Assembly: GCF_051857475.1 (NCBI RefSeq)
Contig: NZ_JBPZGZ010000002.1
Span: forward strand, 744,001 to 808,000
Reading direction: 5' to 3'
DNA from: Pelomonas sp051857475
Lineage (GTDB): Bacteria > Pseudomonadota > Gammaproteobacteria > Burkholderiales > Burkholderiaceae_C
Length of the DNA stretch: 64,000 nt
The notes beneath the pieces were generated by a model. That model was not told where the DNA came from. It searched no databases and saw only the letters and a list, made by a program, of their open reading frames with translations. Numbering within the stretch: the stretch's first letter is position 1; every line of letters begins with the position of its first letter. Positions 7,736 through 15,815 of this stretch are shown here, piece by piece. The translations under genes and the position numbers were made by a program.

Positions 7736-8442
7736 GCGACCAGCCCCTGCCGGCCGATCTGGATGCGCTCCACCGGCAGCCCCAGCGCCACTTCCAGATT
7801 CGCCTTGGCGGCGTTGCGGAAGTTGATCTCCTCGTTGGCGCTGGGCTGGCGGTTGAGGTGCTCACGGTAGACGACCATGAAGGTGCCCACCATGGCCAGC
7901 TGCTCGAACATCGCGCGCTTGGCAGCCGGGCTGCTCTGCGTGAAGCCGGCATTGCGAGACAGCATGCCCTGCATCTGCAGCACCAGGGACTTGAAGTCCT
8001 CGTCCGGCACCTGCTGCTGCATGAAGGCGCTGTAGTTGCCGGCGATGAAGGCGGCCACGCCGGCGGCGACGTCGTTGGGCGTCAGGCCGAGCTGCGTCTC
8101 GAGCTTCTGCCAGAACACGAAGGATTCCTCATAGGCCTTGGTCATGGCGCCACGATGCTGGGCCGGGAAGCGCAGCGCCAGCTCGGTCGCGGACTGGCGG
8201 ACCTGGGCCGGGCCGTTGACGACCAGGGGCGCGTTGAGGGCCGCCAGCGCGCTGGCCGACGTGACCGCAGGCGCGGGGCTGAAGACCGGCGCGGTCGGTG
8301 CAGCGGCGGTCGCCGTGGCCGGCGGCTTGCTCAGCATGCCGCGCATCTGCTCGGCCAGGCTGAGGGAAGGGGCGACTTGGGCGAAGACCGGCGCGGCGGC
8401 GCAGGCGACTGCAAGAACGAGGGTGCGGGAAAGTCGTTTCAC
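7729..8442 (-). CDS. Exported DUF6683-like protein
   Basis: A 237-residue protein starting at GTG 8442, with signal peptide KRLSRTLVLAVACAAAPVFA. The mature region from about 85 to 230 is helical, with GLTPNDVAAGVAAFIAGNYSAF, a QMQGML segment, and FEQLAMVGTFMVV followed by RNAAKANLEVALGL. The layout resembles what I recall of DUF6683 proteins. The same layout is visible in the cytosolic T3SS-operon protein at 14197-14892. Function is unknown. It is the last gene of a five-gene leftward operon of exported proteins, 16 bases behind its neighbour. Confidence 0.6.
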   Translation of the reverse strand: MKRLSRTLVLAVACAAAPVFAQVAPSLSLAEQMRGMLSKPPATATAAAPTAPVFSPAPAVTSASALAALNAPLVVNGPAQVRQSATELALRFPAQHRGAMTKAYEESFVFWQKLETQLGLTPNDVAAGVAAFIAGNYSAFMQQQVPDEDFKSLVLQMQGMLSRNAGFTQSSPAAKRAMFEQLAMVGTFMVVYREHLNRQPSANEEINFRNAAKANLEVALGLPVERIQIGRQGLVAR

Positions 8443-8458
8443 GGTTGACTCCTGAAGT

Positions 8459-10090
8459 TCATTTGTCGAGGCTGAGGCTGCCGTTGCCCACATAGACGGT
8501 CTTGTTGTCGTCGTGCACGGGGAAGCTGAGCAGGCGCTCCTGGTGGCCGTCGTCGTAGTCCAGCAGCAGCACATAGCCGCTGAGCTGGTAGCGGCCGCGG
8601 CGGCTGGCGCCGTCGTCCTGCTTGCGCGAGCTCACGGCGCCGGCCGTGCCGAAGGGACCGCCGACGGTGCCGCCACCGCTGCTGCTGCTGCCTTTGCCGT
8701 CGCCATGGGACGAGGCGGCGATGTTGACGTTGTTCATCGTGGCGGCCAGCGTGCCGGAGCCGGAGAACGAGCTGTAGCTGCGCTCGAAACGGCCGTCGCG
8801 CGTGAAGCGGAAGCTGCGCGTGGCCGAGGTGCCGCCCAGCGCCAGGCTGCCGCTGAAGCTGCCACGGCTGAAAGACCCCTCCAGCCGCGCGCCCTGGGGC
8901 CAGGGCTTGACGGCGTAATGCTTCTCGGCCTTCCAGTCGTCCTTGGGCCGGCCGTTGTCGTCCTGGGCCTGCATCTCGTAGCTCCTGCCACTGGCGCGCC
9001 AGCGGCCCCAGCGCTGCGGCTCGAGCTGGCGCGAGGCGGCGACATTGAGCTGGTCGGGCGGCATCTCGGTGCGCCGGTATGCCGTGCCGTCGCGCAGCAG
9101 GAAACGCACGTCCTCGTCCCAATGCGTGCCGTTGTTGAAGTTGCTCTCGCCGTGGATGACGACGGCGGCGAGCTCCTTGTCGGGCAGGCCCTGTCCGGGT
9201 GCCTTCAACACCCGCTGCAGCAGCACCTCCTTGCGCTCCAGTGCCGCCTGCGGCAGTGGGGAGGGCGTCAGGCCCGAGGGGTCGCCGACCACGGCGGCGG
9301 CCGACAGCTTCACGTAGCCGGCGCTGAGCGATGTGACCAGGCCGCGCATGACGACCTCGCGGCCGACCCAGGGTTCGGCATCGATGCCCAGGGTGACACT
9401 GAGCCGGGCGCGCCGCTCGCCCTGCTCCTGCACGAGCTGGAAGCGGTCCCCGTCCGCGCCCCAGCGCTCGACGCGGCCCTTGATGTAGACAAAGCCCAGC
9501 GTGCGTTGGGCTTCCTCGTCGGAGATGGCGCTCCAGGTGTGCTTCTGTTGCGCCGCCAGCGCCGCCATCTGGCTGGGCAGAAAGACCTGGCCGCGCACGG
9601 CGCCGGGCGCAAGCGCGGGCATCTCCGGCGCAGACACCATCTTGGCCCTCACCAGCGTCATGGCCGCGGCACGCGCCTGAGGGAACTGGGCCGAGGCATC
9701 CATACCTGCGCCCTGCCAGTCGTTGATGAGGCCGGCACAGACCTTGTCGGGCGCCGGATCGGCCAGCACGCGCTGGCGCATGGGCTCGGTGATGGTCGTC
9801 CACGGCGGCACGCTGCTGCCCTGGCGGCGCTTCAGCTCCATGACCACCATGCGCAACGGCGCGATCTGGTGCTTGTCGCGCCAGGCCACCCAGGCGCTGC
9901 GCATCTGCGGCGTGGACGCCGCACCGATGTCGTCGCAGGCTTCGAGAGCGGCCTCGGACATCACGTCCAGGCTGACGGCGTTGACGAGTTCTGTCAGGGC
10001 TGCAGCATTGGCTGCCAGGTCAGCGGGCGGGGTTGCGGCCGCGGCCAGACCGGCACTGCAGGCGAAGGCGGCGACAGCGGCGGCCTTCAT
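8459..10090 (-). CDS. Large exported hypothetical protein
   Basis: A 543-residue protein with a short signal peptide (MKAAAVAAFACSAGLAAAA). The N-terminal 150 residues are helical. Residues about 170-250 have an OB-like strand pattern (VRGQVFLPSQ, FVYIKGRVERWG, VVMRGLVTS). The C-terminal half has a beta-rich region with many Gly/Ser residues, including a poly-Ser/Gly linker near residue 475. No family was recognised. The gene starts one base after the stop of the upstream propeller gene and ends 16 bases before the DUF6683-like gene, so it sits inside one operon. Confidence 0.6.
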   Translation of the reverse strand: MKAAAVAAFACSAGLAAAATPPADLAANAAALTELVNAVSLDVMSEAALEACDDIGAASTPQMRSAWVAWRDKHQIAPLRMVVMELKRRQGSSVPPWTTITEPMRQRVLADPAPDKVCAGLINDWQGAGMDASAQFPQARAAAMTLVRAKMVSAPEMPALAPGAVRGQVFLPSQMAALAAQQKHTWSAISDEEAQRTLGFVYIKGRVERWGADGDRFQLVQEQGERRARLSVTLGIDAEPWVGREVVMRGLVTSLSAGYVKLSAAAVVGDPSGLTPSPLPQAALERKEVLLQRVLKAPGQGLPDKELAAVVIHGESNFNNGTHWDEDVRFLLRDGTAYRRTEMPPDQLNVAASRQLEPQRWGRWRASGRSYEMQAQDDNGRPKDDWKAEKHYAVKPWPQGARLEGSFSRGSFSGSLALGGTSATRSFRFTRDGRFERSYSSFSGSGTLAATMNNVNIAASSHGDGKGSSSSGGGTVGGPFGTAGAVSSRKQDDGASRRGRYQLSGYVLLLDYDDGHQERLLSFPVHDDNKTVYVGNGSLSLDK

Positions 10091-10091
10091 G

Positions 10092-11081
10092 TCAGGGCGT
10101 CCACGCCAGCACATGGCAGTTGAGTTCATGGGGCTGGCCGCTCCGGTTGCTGACCTGGAAGGCCTCGGCGCCCGGCGTGCCCTTGAAGCCCCTGACCTTG
10201 CGCAGGCCGACGGGCGTGTACCACTGGTCGCAGCTGCCCACGCAGTAGCCGCCCCCGGCGCCAATGCCGCAGAAATGCCCGGTGTCGACGGTGTAGGCCA
10301 CATAGCGGCCGTCCGGCGACCACAGCGCGGAGCCGATCGCCCGTGCTTGCGTCAGCTGCTCGAAGCGCGAGCCGTCGATGCTGCCTATCCACAGGTCGGC
10401 CTCCTTGGGCACGGCGTTGCGCAGCGGCAGCTTCATGATGAATTCGCGGCCCGTCGGGCTGATGGCGAACTCACCCATCCGACGCTCGGGCGGGATGTCC
10501 AGGCGACCGACCAGCGTCTCGGGACCACCGTCCAGGCTCGCGATGCGCATGCGGCCGGTCTTGATGCTGATGAGCATGAAGCGGCCGTCGGGCATCCAGG
10601 AGAAATGGTCATCGTCCGCGATGCGGTAGCGCGATTTCAGCGTGGCCAAGTCCAGCACATGCTCTTCGAAGGCGGTCAGCGAAGTCTCGCTCAGGCGCGC
10701 CTTGGCCAGGCGCCGGTCGGTGGGCGAAGGCGACAGATCGCTGACATGGCCGTCGAGCGTGCCGCTGTAGACCGCCTTGCCGGTCGCGGGGTTCATGACC
10801 ACGAACGTGGTGGTGCGGTCGCGCGCGTCATAGCGCGTCGCGGCCACCTGGCGACCGTCCGGCCAGACGGCAATGTCCATGTCCTTGTTGTTCGTGATGG
10901 CGACGGACGGGCGGCCATCCAGCGGCGACGCCTGCACGCCGCGGTGATAGTCCAGCGTGTAGCTGTCGTGCCAGAGCATGCCGGCGGGGCGGTCGTCGCG
11001 CGCGAAGGCAGCGCCGCCCCAGAACGCCAGCAGCGACAGCAGGGCGAAGCGGCGGTGGTATCGCCGAGAACCCAGCTTCAC
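10092..11081 (-). CDS. Exported PD40/TolB-like beta-propeller protein
   Basis: A 329-residue protein with GTG start at 11081 overlapping the previous gene by four bases. A signal peptide (RRFALLSLLAFWGGAAFA) precedes propeller blades with repeated WSPDGRYVAY / WMPDGRFMLI / ISPTGREFIM motifs, typical of WD40-like PD40 repeats as in TolB. It ends in a Cys-containing tail, CHVLAWTP. It is a clear paralogue of the lipoprotein encoded just upstream (11078-12115), sharing AVWPDG, SPTD+RL, FEEHVLDL and the closing CxVLAWTP. The likely role is extracytoplasmic binding or scaffolding; the partner is unknown. Confidence 0.7.
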   Translation of the reverse strand: MKLGSRRYHRRFALLSLLAFWGGAAFARDDRPAGMLWHDSYTLDYHRGVQASPLDGRPSVAITNNKDMDIAVWPDGRQVAATRYDARDRTTTFVVMNPATGKAVYSGTLDGHVSDLSPSPTDRRLAKARLSETSLTAFEEHVLDLATLKSRYRIADDDHFSWMPDGRFMLISIKTGRMRIASLDGGPETLVGRLDIPPERRMGEFAISPTGREFIMKLPLRNAVPKEADLWIGSIDGSRFEQLTQARAIGSALWSPDGRYVAYTVDTGHFCGIGAGGGYCVGSCDQWYTPVGLRKVRGFKGTPGAEAFQVSNRSGQPHELNCHVLAWTP

Positions 11082-12115
11082 GGCGTCCAGGCCAGCACCG
11101 AGCAACCCAGGCGCGTCGTTCCGCCGGAACGGCTGCGCACGGTGAAGATGTCGCTGCCAGGCGTGCCCACCATGCCCTTCACCTTGCGCTGGTCGACCGC
11201 CGAGTACCACTGCTCGCACACGCCCTGGCAGGTGCCGGCGCCGCAGGAAATGCCGGTGTCGGTGACGTAGGCAACATAGCGCCCGTCCGGCGACCACGCC
11301 GCCCCAGCGAACACCTTGGTGTCGGTGAACTGCTCGAAGCCCGTGCCGTCGATGTTGCCGATCCACAGGTCGGTCTCGTTGGTGGCGCTGCCGCGGCGGG
11401 TCAGCGGCATCAGGAAACGCTTGCCATCCGGGCTGACGCCGAACTGGCCCGTGCGCCGGTCCGCCGGTACCTGCAGTTGTCCGGCGACCGTCTCGCCGGT
11501 ACCGCCGAGGCTGGCGACGCGCATGCTGCCGGTGCCCAGGCTGATCAGCATGTAGCGCCCATCGGGCATCCACGCAAACCAGTCGCTGTCGGCAATGGCC
11601 AGACGCGATTGCATGGTGGAGAGGTCAAGCACATGCTCTTCGAAGGGGGAGGCCGAGTTCTCGCCCTGGCGCACCTTGACAAGGCGCTTGTCGGTGGGCG
11701 AGGGCTCGACGCCGCGCAGATAGCCGGTCGCCTGGCCCTGGTAGACGGCATTGCCGGTGGCGCGGTCGATCACCGTGATGTCGGTGACACCCCGCGCAAT
11801 GTCGCGGCGCGTGACGATGTACTGCTTGCCATCGGGCCAGACGGCAATGTCGCTGTCGGTCTGGTTGGTGATCTGCGTCGGCGCGTCGCCATTCAGCGGC
11901 GACAGCTGCACGCCGTTGCGCAGATCCAGCGCGAAGTCGTTGTGCCACAGCGAACCGGTCGGTCCGGTGGGCTGCGTCGGCGGGTCGACGGGCGTGGTGG
12001 GCGGCGTGGTCGGCGTCGTGGGCGTGTCGCCACCGGAGGAGCCGCCGCCGCCGCATGCGGTCAGCAGGGCGGTCAGGGCAGAGCAGAGAAGGAATGCGGC
12101 GAAGCGTGGTTTCAC
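11078..12115 (-). CDS. Beta-propeller lipoprotein, paralogue of the next gene
   Basis: A 345-residue protein with a lipoprotein signal (LLTACGGGG; the Cys of LTAC is the lipidation site) followed by a Thr/Pro-rich tether (about 28-52). Blades carry PD40 motifs such as VWPDGKQYIV, WMPDGRYMLI, VSPDGKRFLM and WSPDGRYVAY. It ends CSVLAWTP, matching the paralogue at 10092-11081. The start is GTG at 12115. It is probably anchored to the outer membrane. It is the second gene of the exported-protein operon, 49 bases behind the third paralogue's stop. It may have arisen by tandem duplication. Confidence 0.75.
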   Translation of the reverse strand: MKPRFAAFLLCSALTALLTACGGGGSSGGDTPTTPTTPPTTPVDPPTQPTGPTGSLWHNDFALDLRNGVQLSPLNGDAPTQITNQTDSDIAVWPDGKQYIVTRRDIARGVTDITVIDRATGNAVYQGQATGYLRGVEPSPTDKRLVKVRQGENSASPFEEHVLDLSTMQSRLAIADSDWFAWMPDGRYMLISLGTGSMRVASLGGTGETVAGQLQVPADRRTGQFGVSPDGKRFLMPLTRRGSATNETDLWIGNIDGTGFEQFTDTKVFAGAAWSPDGRYVAYVTDTGISCGAGTCQGVCEQWYSAVDQRKVKGMVGTPGSDIFTVRSRSGGTTRLGCSVLAWTP

Positions 12116-12164
12116 GGTTGGTCCTCGAGTCGGAAATCAAAATCCCATTGGCGGGTGGCAGCCA

Positions 12165-13154
12165 TCAGCGCTCCCATCCAACGACTTTGCAGATGCGAGA
12201 CGCCGACGCTCCCTCGGCGCTCACGAGAAATTCGGTGGCCACCGGGTGGACCTGCTGGGAAGCGATGCCGGACACACCGGTCGCTTCGGCCGGGACATGC
12301 CAATAGCCGCACTGCCCCGTCAATCCACCGCCTTGCAGCCCCGCGCCGACCATGCTGGAGCGGGTGTCGACCTGGAAGGCGATCCGGCGGTCGTCGGGCG
12401 ACCAGAGGGGGAACTTCATGTCCCATTGGTTGGTCAGGCGGTACTGGCCGCTGCCGTCGATCCGAGCCACCCAGATGTCGGACCGGTAGACGCCGATGCG
12501 ATCCACCCTGCCGTAGGAGATGGCCAGCTTGTCGCCTGCATGGCTGAGCTTCCAGGTGCCGATCTTCAGCTCCGACGGTGGCCGCAGCATGCCGATCTCG
12601 CGCCATTCGCCGTCGGCGCCCGCCACGGCGATGCGGCCCGTCTTGCCGTTGATGCGGTAGATGCGGCCGTCGGGCAGCACCTCGATCGCATCCGGCGTGC
12701 CCTGTGTCGTGAGGGTGCCCAGCAGCGCGCCGGTGCGCAGATTGACGACGAATGCCTTGCCGTTGTCGGTGGCACCGACGAAGGTCCGCAGCAGAAAGGT
12801 GTCGGGATCGCCGAACAAGGGCCCGGCAATGTCCGTGTGCGCCGGCACATCCTGCGAATACTGCAGACGCGCCGTTGCCATGTCGTAGACGGCGACAGTG
12901 TCCAGGCGCGACGACTTGGCTTGGAACACGGCGTATTGACGGCCGGCGGCAAGCACCGCGATCCGCACCTTGTCATCCAGCCGGGAAGACAGGACGCCGG
13001 CACTCCGGCCGTCCGGTGTGCTTCTGACCAAGGCGCCCTGGGCGTCCCGGAACAACACATATCCGGAGGCGGCATCCGAGACCGGTTGCGCCGACGCCGC
13101 CACGCCGCTCAGGAGGCTGAGCGTCAGCAGCGCGGACAAGGCCGAAATTCGCAT
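12165..13154 (-). CDS. Exported beta-propeller-like protein (third tandem paralogue, diverged)
   Basis: A 329-residue protein with signal peptide MRISALSALLTLSLLSGVAASA. It has PD40-like blades (VLPDGRIYRI, WSPDDRRIAF) and the same closing architecture as its two downstream neighbours: a Cys pair near GQCGYWH and a terminal CKVVGWER in place of C.VLAWTP. It is more diverged and is probably the oldest member of the tandem set. It is the first gene of the leftward operon and begins 91 bases after the end of the T3SS filament-like gene. No T3SS box was seen directly before it, so it may have its own promoter. Confidence 0.65.
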   Translation of the reverse strand: MRISALSALLTLSLLSGVAASAQPVSDAASGYVLFRDAQGALVRSTPDGRSAGVLSSRLDDKVRIAVLAAGRQYAVFQAKSSRLDTVAVYDMATARLQYSQDVPAHTDIAGPLFGDPDTFLLRTFVGATDNGKAFVVNLRTGALLGTLTTQGTPDAIEVLPDGRIYRINGKTGRIAVAGADGEWREIGMLRPPSELKIGTWKLSHAGDKLAISYGRVDRIGVYRSDIWVARIDGSGQYRLTNQWDMKFPLWSPDDRRIAFQVDTRSSMVGAGLQGGGLTGQCGYWHVPAEATGVSGIASQQVHPVATEFLVSAEGASASRICKVVGWER

Positions 13155-13198
13155 CGCGGGTTGAGGGCCGATCGGGACGGGTTTCCAAAATGAGGAAA

Positions 13199-13227
13199 CC
13201 GCGCGGCCGCAAAAAGCAGCCGCGCGG
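13199..13227 (-). terminator. Rho-independent-like terminator after the needle/filament-like gene
   Basis: CCGCGCGGC (13199-13207) and GCCGCGCGG (13219-13227) pair perfectly. On the minus strand the stem is followed by TTTCCTCATTTT. It lies between the stop at 13246 and the next leftward gene starting at 13154, so it would separate the T3SS arm from the exported-protein operon. Confidence 0.6.
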
Positions 13228-13245
13228 CCCTCGCAGAGGGAAGGA

Positions 13246-14037
13246 TTACTGCTTGCGTGCCATCGAAGACAGCGATTCGCCCAGAGCCTTGATGGCCGTG
13301 GAGAACACGTTGTTCAGCATGCTGTATTCCTGGCTGGTGGCCTGGAACTGGGTCATGGCCATGTTGAAGTCACGGGCGTTCTGCTGGTCCTTGCTTTGTG
13401 CACCTTGCAGGGCCGCGCTGCTCTGGGCATCGTCGTTCTTGACGTTCGCCGCTGCGGTCTTGACGGCGTCGCTGCCGGTCTTGGCCTGGGCATTCAGCGT
13501 CGTCATCTGCTCGGACAGCGACACCATCTGGGCAGCCTTGTCGCCCAGGGCCTGGCCCATGGCGGCAGCGATGGCCTGCAGCCAGCCACCACCGGCAGTC
13601 TTGCCACCCTTGCCGCCGACGGCGCCCGTCGAGCCTTCTTCGCCACCGGCCGCCTTCTTGCCCAGGGCTTGCAGGATCAGCGAGCTCAGGTCGTTGGCGA
13701 AGTTGTGGGCCAGTTCGTTGATGGCCGGGCCGAAGTGGTCCTTGGCCGCCTGGGTGGCTTCGTTGGGAATGCCGCCGTGCATCAGGCCGCCCAGGGTTTC
13801 ACCGGCCTTGGCCTTGACCTCGTCGCCCAGGAACTTGGGCATGCCGTGGTTGCTGACCATGTCGTCGACGACGTTGTTGAAGGCCTTGCCGAGGGCGTCG
13901 TTGAGCAGGTTGCCGACGGCCTGGCCGATCATCGAGCCGATCGGGCCGCCGAAGATGCCACCGACGATGCCGCCCACGGCACCCAGGATGCCACCGGCGC
14001 CGCCGCCACCGAAAACGCTGCTAATTGCTGATCCCAT
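13246..14037 (-). CDS. Needle/filament-like T3SS protein with glycine-rich N-terminal domain (SctA/EspA-type or harpin-like candidate)
   Basis: A 263-residue protein without a Sec signal; ATG 14037 is preceded by GGAG. Residues 9-45 are a Gly-rich hydrophobic stretch, and 46-130 are helical. A Gly linker (130-150) precedes a C-terminal domain that aligns with the whole of the needle candidate SctF at 22895-23197: both have GGKT, then Gly-Gly-x-Trp/Gly-Trp, then an Ala-rich helix ending in D+QA/DKAAQ, and both end in a helix closing with MARKQ. So this is a needle-like module fused to a harpin-like N terminus. It could form the extracellular filament (EspA role) or a tip/translocator. It is last in the sctU arm and preceded by box C. 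No cysteine is present. Confidence 0.65.
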   Translation of the reverse strand: MGSAISSVFGGGGAGGILGAVGGIVGGIFGGPIGSMIGQAVGNLLNDALGKAFNNVVDDMVSNHGMPKFLGDEVKAKAGETLGGLMHGGIPNEATQAAKDHFGPAINELAHNFANDLSSLILQALGKKAAGGEEGSTGAVGGKGGKTAGGGWLQAIAAAMGQALGDKAAQMVSLSEQMTTLNAQAKTGSDAVKTAAANVKNDDAQSSAALQGAQSKDQQNARDFNMAMTQFQATSQEYSMLNNVFSTAIKALGESLSSMARKQ

Positions 14038-14196
14038 GTCGATCTCCAAAATTTGAGGGGTCTTGCGGCAGACCCTGCCGCAGTGGTTGGTTGAGTGCGA
14101 GGCATCTGGATCCGGTGGCGACTGAAAAACACCGAATCCGCTGCGTGTCTTGTCGCTAAGGTTTCGAACCAAACTCTGCGGCGTTGACAGGTTTCA

Positions 14197-14892
14197 TTAA
14201 ACGGGGTCCCGCTTGGCTTGCCTATATGCGGCTGCTCCTATTTCTGCATGGGCAGCGCTAGGGTTGGCCGCAGTCGCGCCGTCCAGCTGGCGCAGCACCG
14301 CGCACAGGGCCGGCAGGTCCAGGCCCAGCTGACGCGCCAGGCTGTTGCGGGCCATCCAGGTGGCCGACGCCTGCTGGGCGCTGCCCTGGCGGCTGGCCTG
14401 CACCGTCCATTCGCCTAACGCCACGGTCAGTACGGCAAAGCGTTCGAAGCAGTCCTGGCGCTGCGCCAGGGGAGCGTCGTCCCAGGGCAGCTCGTCGATG
14501 ACCCAGGCCTTGACCCATTGCGTGATGGCCTGCCAGCGCTGCGGCGTCAGCGCTTCGTGGTCGAAGGCCTGGCGGCAGGCGCCCAGATAGGCGGCCAAGG
14601 CGACGCCCAGGTCGTCCTCGGCGCGGCCCTGGGCCAGCTGGTTGCGGTAATGCTGCAGGCAGTGCGTGGCGAGGCCGGCCTGGGCGGACATGCCCAGCAT
14701 CTCGTTCAGCACGGCCGCGGCCACGGCGGGCTCGGCGACGCGGGAGGGCAGGCGCCAGCGCGTGGCGTCGGCCTCGTGAGCCGGGGCGCCATCGGCCTGA
14801 GGCGCATGCGCGAAGCGTGACTGCTCCAGGGCTTGTGCCAGGCGTTGGCCGAGGGCGGCCTGCCAGCGGTTGGGGGAGGCGGTTGAGGTCAT
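14197..14892 (-). CDS. T3SS-operon protein of unknown function (DUF6683-like fold)
   Basis: A 231-residue cytosolic helical protein with no signal peptide. Its start overlaps the GNAT stop by four bases. Residues about 95-210 show the same helix and motif order as the exported protein at 7729-8442: EDDLGVALAAYLGACRQAF, then a QWVKAW helix, then FERFAVLTVALGEW, then RNSLARQLGLDLPAL. I do not know its function; a chaperone or regulator is possible from its operon position between the export apparatus genes and the filament-like gene. The box C element lies inside its 3' end. Confidence 0.6.
   Translation of the reverse strand: MTSTASPNRWQAALGQRLAQALEQSRFAHAPQADGAPAHEADATRWRLPSRVAEPAVAAAVLNEMLGMSAQAGLATHCLQHYRNQLAQGRAEDDLGVALAAYLGACRQAFDHEALTPQRWQAITQWVKAWVIDELPWDDAPLAQRQDCFERFAVLTVALGEWTVQASRQGSAQQASATWMARNSLARQLGLDLPALCAVLRQLDGATAANPSAAHAEIGAAAYRQAKRDPV
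14226..14274 (-). promoter_or_regulatory. T3SS-island box C
   Basis: Read on the minus strand it begins TGCGGCCAACCCTAGC, identical to the left flank of box A over 16 bases. After a different centre it ends GAAATAGGAGCAGCCGCA, which matches box D (GAATTAGGGGCAGCCGCA) at 16 of 18 positions. It faces the filament-like gene starting at 14037, about 190 bases downstream, and lies within the end of the preceding coding sequence. An internal promoter for the filament-like gene is the simplest reading. Confidence 0.5.
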
Positions 14893-15521
14893 GACGAGGG
14901 CGGGGCTGGGGCCGGGGCGGCACGCCGGGTCTGGCGCAGTCGTTCACGGCGGCTGAGGGTCCGGACGGCCGACCAGGTGGCGGCGTCCAGGGCGTGGAAA
15001 TCGGAGGGTTGGCCTTCGTAGAAGGAGCGGCCGCGCGGCGTGAAGCCCAGGGCTTCGAGGCAGACACGGGCGCCGCGGTTGTCGGGGTGGCAGATGCCCC
15101 AGACCGTGCCGAGGGCCAGCGTCTCGAAGGCATGGCGCAGCAACACTTCGCCGCCGCTGAGGCTGATGCCGCTACCCCAGTACTCAGGCCTGAGGCGGCT
15201 GCCCAGCTCGGCATCGCCCATCCCGACTTCGATGCCAGGACTGGCCTGCATGGGCATGAGGCTGAACCAGCCGGCGAACTGCCCGGTCGCGTCGTCCAGC
15301 GGCACGTCGCAGCGCCAGATGCCCAGGCCGGGATGGCGGCGGTAGAAGCCGGACAGGCAGGCGGTGAAGGCCTCGGCCCACGGCGCCTCGTGCAGGGGCT
15401 GTTCGTCGGGCAGCAGGGCGCGTACACGCGAGTCGGCGTGCAGGCGCTGGATGTCGGCGGCGTCGCCTTGGACGAACTCGCGCAGGCGCAGCTTTTCGCC
15501 GTGATGTGAGAAGGCCATCAT
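14889..15521 (-). CDS. GNAT-family N-acetyltransferase (RimJ/RimL-like) in the sctU operon
   Basis: A 210-residue protein with the GNAT layout of RimJ/RimL-type enzymes: an N-terminal LRLREFVQGDAADIQRLH strand-helix, central strands ending ELGSRLRPEYWGSG (a variant of the acetyl-CoA P-loop region), and HPDNRGARVCLEALGF near residue 148. The substrate is unknown: it could acetylate a ribosomal or T3SS protein, or a small molecule. It overlaps the FliO-like gene by four bases upstream and the unknown gene by four bases downstream, so it is translationally coupled inside the T3SS arm. The C-terminal 30 residues are Arg/Pro/Ala-rich. Confidence 0.75.
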   Translation of the reverse strand: MMAFSHHGEKLRLREFVQGDAADIQRLHADSRVRALLPDEQPLHEAPWAEAFTACLSGFYRRHPGLGIWRCDVPLDDATGQFAGWFSLMPMQASPGIEVGMGDAELGSRLRPEYWGSGISLSGGEVLLRHAFETLALGTVWGICHPDNRGARVCLEALGFTPRGRSFYEGQPSDFHALDAATWSAVRTLSRRERLRQTRRAAPAPAPPSS

Positions 15522-15811
15522 GGCTGCCGCTCCGCCGCGGTCTCGCCCTGGGGCCAGCGCGCCAGCAGGCTGATGCCACCGGCCGTGACGCCCAGCATCC
15601 AGCGCTCGCCGGCATGGTCGAGCAGCACGACGCGCTCGCGGGCGCCGACCGGCAAGGCACGCACGAAACGCAGCGCGTCGCCGTCGTTCGCCGGGCTGCG
15701 CCCGCCCAGGGTCTGCAGACGCCGCCAGCCGCGGATCAGCACCCAGGCCAGCAGCAGCACGAAGGCCAGGGCCACGACGGTGCTGGCGAGGTTGAGCATC
15801 AGGTCCTGCAT
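15518..15811 (-). CDS. FliO-like membrane protein in the T3SS cluster
   Basis: A 97-residue protein with one N-terminal membrane segment (about residues 7-28, TVVALAFVLLLAWVLIRGW) and a small cytosolic domain. The latter reads LRFVRALPVGARERVVLLDHAGERWMLGV...ISLLARW, split here, which is the strand pattern of the flagellar assembly factor FliO. FliO helps build the FliP/FliR (SctR/SctT) export gate in flagella. It lies four bases after sctU and overlaps the GNAT gene. Non-flagellar systems are generally described as lacking FliO. Alternative: an unrelated single-pass protein with a convergent pattern. Confidence 0.6.
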   Translation of the reverse strand: MQDLMLNLASTVVALAFVLLLAWVLIRGWRRLQTLGGRSPANDGDALRFVRALPVGARERVVLLDHAGERWMLGVTAGGISLLARWPQGETAAERQP

Positions 15812-15815
15812 GGCT

